From contig NZ_PVNP01000214.1 of NCBI RefSeq assembly GCF_002993365.1, positions 17,764 to 81,763 on the forward strand: a DNA stretch of 64,000 bases, read 5' to 3'. Below are positions 63,016 through 64,000 of this stretch, in pieces. Position 1 is the stretch's first letter; each line of letters begins with the position of its first letter. The position numbers and the translations under genes are program-made. A model generated the notes under the pieces. It was not told the DNA's origin, ran no database searches, and saw nothing but the letters and a program-made list of their open reading frames with translations. The stretch comes from Marisediminitalea alba (GTDB taxonomy: Bacteria; Pseudomonadota; Gammaproteobacteria; Enterobacterales; Alteromonadaceae).

Positions 63016-64000
63016 TTATCCAGCGTATCTGCTGGGCACACTCCCCGTTCTAACGTCTTCCAGATTCACCAGTCCAAGTTCATTGAACCAGCTGTTTGGC
63101 ATCGCATAGCTTGCTAACGGGCTTCTTGCGCTACGCCAACTCGTCATGCTCATGTAAGCGAACTTACCTTTATAGCCTCGCTGTCGTAGCCAACGATGCA
63201 GGCGGCTCGTCTTCTTCCATAGCTTAAGTTGAACGCTTCGCAGTCTACGTCTTAGCCAACTTGCGATTTGTTTGAATGCTCTGCTGGCGTTGGCAATCCT
63301 GAAGTACTGGCTAAACCCTCTCAGGAGTGGGTTCAGTGCATTAATGACCAAGTACAAGGGTTTTCCACCATTGCGTTTTGTCATCTGCTTTAGCTTCGTT
63401 TTGAACACTACCAGTTTCTTCGCTTGGATTCGGGTATGTTGCGTTCCGATTTCCACGCCAAGGAACCTGATTCCCGCATCACTGTGCGTAATGTGGGTTT
63501 TTTCTGTGTTCACGGTCAGCTTCAGTTTACCTTCAAGGATTTGTGTCGCTTGTCGTTGCGCATTCTCTGCCGCTGAACGACTGCGACACAAGATAAGAAT
63601 ATCATCAGCGTAGCGCACTATGCGGTGACCACGTTGCATCATCTCCTTATCAAACGCATCCAGATAGATGTTCGCTATCAGAGGGCTTATCACTCCACCT
63701 TGCGGACTGCCTGTGTCTGTCTGCTGCCAATGGCCATCAACCATCACCCCACTTGTTAAGAACTGGCTGATTAAGCGCAGCACGCTACCATCACGCACCC
63801 GCCTTTTAATGCTTTCTATGATAAGCGTATGGTCCAGCTTATCGAAGCATTTCGACAGGTCCATGTCCACCACGTGTGGCCGCTCATAGCGTCGGATGAA
63901 CATCGTGGCTTTATTGATAGCATCGTGACAGCTCCGCCCCGGTCGGTAACCAAAGCTTGATGGATGAAACTGCTCTTCGAAGATGGGACTCAGGATATCA
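63016..64000 (-). CDS. ltrA: Group II intron reverse transcriptase/maturase (N-terminus outside window)
   Basis: The reading frame is open from the right edge down to a TAA at 63016, giving about 327 residues. RT motifs are intact: SFGYRPGRSCHDAI, DLSKCFDKLDH, GSPQGGVISPLIANIYLD and the catalytic RYADDILIL. A maturase (X) domain follows. No zinc-type endonuclease domain is present after it, so the intron probably belongs to a class lacking that domain. The missing N-terminus is an effect of the window edge, not a truncation. Confidence 0.93.
   Translation of the reverse strand, partial: DILSPIFEEQFHPSSFGYRPGRSCHDAINKATMFIRRYERPHVVDMDLSKCFDKLDHTLIIESIKRRVRDGSVLRLISQFLTSGVMVDGHWQQTDTGSPQGGVISPLIANIYLDAFDKEMMQRGHRIVRYADDILILCRSRSAAENAQRQATQILEGKLKLTVNTEKTHITHSDAGIRFLGVEIGTQHTRIQAKKLVVFKTKLKQMTKRNGGKPLYLVINALNPLLRGFSQYFRIANASRAFKQIASWLRRRLRSVQLKLWKKTSRLHRWLRQRGYKGKFAYMSMTSWRSARSPLASYAMPNSWFNELGLVNLEDVRTGSVPSRYAG

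Larger units (their letters stand above)
62935..64000 (-). mobile_element. Group II intron, 3' part (5' end beyond window)
   Basis: On the minus strand, a reverse-transcriptase ORF is followed by sequence folding as group II domains V and VI, ending in CCTACTCGAT at 62935. Beyond the intron end lies the short exon remnant and then manB tail to tail. The 5' half is outside the window, so the insertion target and length are not known. Confidence 0.88.

Noticed and set aside
63016..64000. Retron or defence-type reverse transcriptase
   Set aside because: The RT is followed by clear group II domain V and VI structures, and its motifs fit intron maturases.

Overview
The window is a typical chromosomal stretch of a marine gammaproteobacterium, most likely a member of the Alteromonadaceae (Alteromonas and relatives). 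This rests on recognising the proteins and on gene order (rodA-mrdA-rlmH-rsfS-nadD-holA-lptE-leuS; yhbY|ftsH-folP-glmM-tpiA-secG-tRNA-Leu; cysZ|smc-zipA-ligA; comEC-msbA-lpxK-ycaR-kdsB), on an SMC-type condensin, and on the sodium:proline symporter. No database search was possible, so the genus is inference.

Layout. 1-8641 (minus strand): a compact run for cell elongation (rodA, mrdA), ribosome maintenance (rlmH, rsfS), NAD synthesis (nadD), replication clamp loading (holA), LPS export (lptE) and leucyl-tRNA synthesis (leuS), with many 1-4 base overlaps. 8825-12698: a START-like periplasmic protein, a large Lon-family protease and an HSD10-like dehydrogenase. 12786-19256: yhbY, a long non-coding leader behind a heat-shock-type promoter, then ftsH-folP-glmM-tpiA-secG and tRNA-Leu(GAG). 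19291-30191: a mixed block with a Pmp3 peptide, a hemerythrin, a phosphatase/lipid-kinase fusion, DUF2878, an SDR, a 291-bp foldback element, an orphan gene, putP-proB-proA, an MscS channel and an HNH protein. 30429-36569: pnp, DUF1244, cdd, nlpI, a Sel1-like/M64-like metallopeptidase and cysZ. 36837-43657: smc, zipA, ligA. 43658-45605: an accessory pocket with a REP-associated transposase, a small membrane protein and repeated 14-mers. 45606-53075: DUF2062, comEC, msbA-lpxK-ycaR-kdsB (lipid A and Kdo supply) and an SDR. 53094-59820: rimO, DUF2919, an unknown small protein, tcdA, lhgO, a glutathionyl-hydroquinone reductase and a pirin. 60023-62910: manC-manB for GDP-mannose. 62935 to the right edge: the 3' part of a group II intron with its reverse transcriptase, on the minus strand.

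The most notable points are absences and insertions within otherwise conserved order. rlmE, usually between yhbY and ftsH, is missing although a sigma-32-like promoter is still in place, and about 550 nt of non-coding, hairpin-containing sequence separates that promoter from ftsH. The rimP-nusA-infB-rbfA-truB-rpsO block, usually between the secG/tRNA-Leu end and pnp, is also missing, and about 11 kb of unrelated genes sits there. No CRISPR array, prophage or defence island was seen, and I found no clear candidate for a wholly new multi-gene system.
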